A DNA stretch of 23,656 bases from a virus. Both the position numbers and the translations under genes were made by a program. A model generated the notes under the pieces. It was not told where the DNA came from and did not search any database. It saw only the letters and a list, made by a program, of their open reading frames with translations. The DNA is taken from the IMG/VR virus record IMGVR_UViG_3300020472_000168, positions 1 to 23,656 of that record; one strand, 5' to 3'. Shown in pieces: positions 22,168 through 23,656 of this stretch (positions are counted from its first letter, which is position 1; the number at the start of each line of letters is the position of its first letter).

Positions 22168-22727
22168 CAGTTATTGATGCGTTTACAGTACCTATATTTA
22201 CATATAATAATGTAGAGGTGATAAAAAATTTAGATCTGAAAAAGTATAATCACCAACAAACATTTGATCTCCATCAAGATAAGAATTTTACAGAACTTGT
22301 AAATTTTAAAAAGGAGTCGGCAAAAGATTGTTTATCTGAAATGGGATACTCCACTGATTATGAAATTGATATTACAACCATGTGGATTAATATTATGAAG
22401 CCACATTCCCATACAAACGAAATGATACCTCATTCACATGATAATCAATTTTTAAGTTGTGTTTTTTATACAGAGAAAATCAATAGTCCTATTGTTTTTC
22501 AGAGACCGTGGATTACACAATTCTCTCCAACTAAAATAGATAACACTGCTTATAATGCAAATTCTTATTTCATCCAACCAGAAGAAGGAGATCTTATAAT
22601 TTTTCCTTCATATCTACTTCACCAAGCATTGATAAATGTTCATATGTATGATAGAATTTCTATAGCATCTAATGTTGTATTGCGTGGAAATTACGGCAAT
22701 CACGAAGGAACCAGAGTAAAATTATGA
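22164..22727 (+). CDS. 2OG-Fe(II) oxygenase-like protein 3
   Basis: The ATG at 22164 overlaps the stop of the sulfotransferase-like gene as ATGA, and gives 187 residues; the TTG six bases upstream is less likely. The start 'MTVIDAFTVPIFTYN' matches the family. 'EMIPHSHDNQFLSCVFYT' supplies H90 and H92, and 'EEGDLIIFPSYLLHQAL' the distal His153. Arg164 in 'YDRISIASN' lies eleven residues after it, and 'GNYG' follows near the C-terminus, as is usual for this family. This is the third member in the window with the H-x-H form of the metal site. Its stop overlaps the next start as ATGA, so all genes from 20772 to 23335 are read in a closely coupled row. Confidence 0.75.
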   Translation: MTVIDAFTVPIFTYNNVEVIKNLDLKKYNHQQTFDLHQDKNFTELVNFKKESAKDCLSEMGYSTDYEIDITTMWINIMKPHSHTNEMIPHSHDNQFLSCVFYTEKINSPIVFQRPWITQFSPTKIDNTAYNANSYFIQPEEGDLIIFPSYLLHQALINVHMYDRISIASNVVLRGNYGNHEGTRVKL

Positions 22728-23335
22728 TTAAAGATTTTGAATTGAGAGATGATTTTATCGGAATATTTTATTCCGATATAAATTGCAGTCAGTATATTGA
22801 CTTCCATAAAAGATCAGATGAAGCAAATAATATTATTCGCAGAAGAAATGTAAATGTTGAAGATAATAAACCTCAAAAAAGAGCACAACTAGTACAGGAT
22901 GATCTTGTTACTATTGATACTACTTCTCATATGTTGAATTTTAATAGAAACGTTCCATTACTTTCTGATTATAATAATCTAACTTCCCAAGCAATGGACT
23001 TGTATGTTCAAAGGTGGAATAGTGTTGCTAATTTTGAGTTTCAACAAGCTTATATGAATATTCAAAAGACTTCCAAATCTCAAGGGTATCATGTTTGGCA
23101 TTATGAAGATGGACCGTATGCGAACAATAGAAGAATGTTTGCTACAATGTTATATCTAAATGATGTTGAAGAAGGTGGGGAAACTGAATTTTTATATCAG
23201 TCCCTCAGAGTAAAACCAGAGAGAGGTAAATTTTTAATCTGGCCAGCACAGTGGATGCATACGCATAGGGGAAACCCTCCATTATCTGGTGAGAAATATA
23301 TTATTACCAGTTGGATTGAGAATACTGAACTATAA
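22724..23335 (+). CDS. prolyl-4-hydroxylase-type 2OG-Fe(II) oxygenase
   Basis: A 203-residue protein of a different oxygenase subfamily from the three before it. 'GYHVWHYEDG' carries the H-x-E pair (H126, E128), followed by the family's 'LYLNDVEEGGETEF' and the C-terminal 'WPAQWMHTHRGN'. The distal His is probably H181, with Lys191 ten residues on in 'GEKYIITSWIE', the same His-to-Lys distance as in prolyl-4-hydroxylases, where Lys binds the C5 carboxylate of 2-oxoglutarate. All catalytic residues appear present, so activity is likely. Proteins of this subfamily are common in marine T4-like phages next to structural genes. The substrate could be a proline or other residue of a phage or host protein; this is inference. 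It is last in the coupled cassette and is followed by a gap with a late-promoter-like motif. Confidence 0.85.
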   Translation: MIKDFELRDDFIGIFYSDINCSQYIDFHKRSDEANNIIRRRNVNVEDNKPQKRAQLVQDDLVTIDTTSHMLNFNRNVPLLSDYNNLTSQAMDLYVQRWNSVANFEFQQAYMNIQKTSKSQGYHVWHYEDGPYANNRRMFATMLYLNDVEEGGETEFLYQSLRVKPERGKFLIWPAQWMHTHRGNPPLSGEKYIITSWIENTEL

Positions 23336-23341
23336 TAAATA
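23334..23341 (+). promoter_or_regulatory. late-promoter-like motif (AATAAATA)
   Basis: AATAAATA overlaps the stop codon of the last oxygenase and matches the relaxed T4-like late motif NATAAATA. It lies 35 bases before the ATG of the small coiled-coil gene. Confidence 0.5.
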
Positions 23342-23368
23342 ATACACACACCATTTAATGTGATAACT

Positions 23369-23569
23369 ATGGATCCTGCACAATTAAAAAAGAATTTTGA
23401 AGAACAGATTGCTTCTACCGAAAAGCAAATTATAGAGCTAGAAGCAAATCTAGTCAAAGCAAAAGAATATAAAATGAAATTGGTAGGAGGTTTAGAAACA
23501 CTAGGTCTTTTAGAAGGTGAATCTGAAACACCACCTGCACCACCAGAACCAGAAGCACCAGCAGAATAA
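23369..23569 (+). CDS. small coiled-coil protein with acidic Pro-rich tail
   Basis: With the ATG at 23369 the protein has 66 residues (a GTG at 23360 would add three). Residues 5-45 ('QLKKNFEEQIASTEKQIIEL', then 'EANLVKAKEYKMKL') form a continuous helix with heptad-like Ile/Leu spacing, probably a coiled coil. 'GGLETLGLLEGE' and a Pro/Glu/Ala tail ('PPAPPEPEAPAE') follow. A protein of this plan is found in many marine T4-like cyanophages next to the neck genes, but I know of no function. It is the last gene before the terminator and has its own candidate late promoter, so it may be made as a separate abundant message. A structural or assembly role is a guess. Confidence 0.75.
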   Translation: MDPAQLKKNFEEQIASTEKQIIELEANLVKAKEYKMKLVGGLETLGLLEGESETPPAPPEPEAPAE

Positions 23570-23574
23570 ATATC

Positions 23575-23611
23575 AAATCCCTTCTTCCTAAATAGGTAAG
23601 AAGGGATTTTT
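23575..23611 (+). terminator. rho-independent terminator
   Basis: A perfect 12-base-pair stem (AAATCCCTTCTT at 23575-23586 pairing with AAGAAGGGATTT at 23598-23609) continues into T residues, with five T in a row at 23607-23611. The 11-base loop contains CCTA and TAGG that can pair further. It sits six bases after the stop of the small coiled-coil gene and ends the structural-plus-oxygenase transcript. It is the only strong terminator seen in the window. Confidence 0.9.
23588..23594 (+). promoter_or_regulatory. late-promoter-like motif in terminator loop (CTAAATA)
   Basis: The same CTAAATA heptamer found before the giant fibre and before the 71-residue gene lies exactly in the loop of the terminator, 31 bases before the ATG at 23619. 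The other four candidates lie 27-43 bases before their genes, so the spacing fits. Another match, AATAAATA at 23565-23572, overlaps the stop codon upstream. Either could drive the last gene. Confidence 0.45.
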
Positions 23612-23618
23612 GTGTGTA

Positions 23619-23656
23619 ATGGCATCTCCAAGTTCTAAAGCTGAACTCATCACATA
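23619..23656 (+). CDS. start of probable gp13-like neck protein (3' truncated)
   Basis: Only the first twelve codons and part of the next are in the window, reading 'MASPSSKAELIT' and then a codon beginning TA. Cyanophage gp13-type neck proteins begin with a Ser-rich stretch and an 'EL(I/K)-x-Y-C-L-R-x-L-G-A-P' segment, and the visible part fits. T4 gp13, which joins head and tail with gp14, has 'ELKDVILRRLGAP' at the same place. The short length makes this a tentative call. In T4 the gene follows gp12 and wac, which would match fibre genes lying upstream. The frame is open to the end of the window. Confidence 0.5.
   Translation, partial: MASPSSKAELIT

Noticed and set aside
23197-23631. Open frame of 144 codons on the opposite strand across the last oxygenase, the coiled-coil gene and the terminator
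   Set aside because: It crosses a strong terminator and two well supported + strand genes. Its Gly/Ser/Pro-rich content mirrors the Pro/Glu-rich tail on the other strand.

Overview
The window looks like a stretch of the late structural module of a T4-like myovirus infecting marine picocyanobacteria (Synechococcus or Prochlorococcus). This rests on several points. The DNA is AT-rich and every gene is on the + strand with almost no space between genes. T4-type late promoter motifs (TATAAATA and close variants) precede several genes. The very long repetitive fibre proteins carry modules typical of cyanophage virions, and a set of small 2OG-Fe(II) oxygenase genes lies beside the fibre genes. A short reading frame entering at the right edge resembles the start of the cyanophage gp13-type neck protein. 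If so, the window occupies the place where T4 carries gp9 to gp12 and wac. No database search was possible, so family names rest on motifs I recognise.

Layout: (1) 1-1662, the C-terminal part of a virion or baseplate structural protein that begins upstream. (2) 1672-1878, a small coiled-coil protein overlapping the next gene. (3) 1865-6718, a 1617-residue modular fibre protein with glycine-rich repeats, two cupredoxin-like domains, a carbohydrate-binding-like module and a duplicated 125-residue unit. (4) 6719-7219, a small structural-type protein starting on the base after the previous stop. (5) 7265-18475, a 3736-residue giant fibre protein behind its own late-promoter-like motif. It holds beta-helix-type segments, helical Cys-containing segments, seven paired A-B repeats, four exact 18-residue repeats and T4-fibre-like 'LDADLLDG' segments. 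(6) 18505-18720 and 18772-19866, a 71-residue fibre-module protein and a 364-residue candidate adhesin with a fibrinogen-related-like domain. Each follows a late-promoter-like motif, and the one before the adhesin is a perfect TATAAATA. (7) 19867-20151, an unknown 94-residue protein abutting the adhesin. (8) 20173-23335, a translationally coupled cassette: three oxygenases of one HxH-containing type, one sulfotransferase-like protein, and one prolyl-hydroxylase-type oxygenase. (9) 23369-23569, a small coiled-coil acidic-tailed protein, then a strong rho-independent terminator whose loop contains a late-promoter-like motif, then the start of the putative neck gene.

How the genes may work together: the fibre genes probably encode distal tail or baseplate appendages that recognise the host surface. 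The oxygenase and sulfotransferase cassette sits between them and the next head-neck gene and is expressed late by position. It may modify either virion proteins or host surface or metabolite targets, but the substrates cannot be read from the sequence. No gene-free stretch longer than about 50 bases exists. No tRNA, CRISPR array, insertion sequence or integrase was seen.
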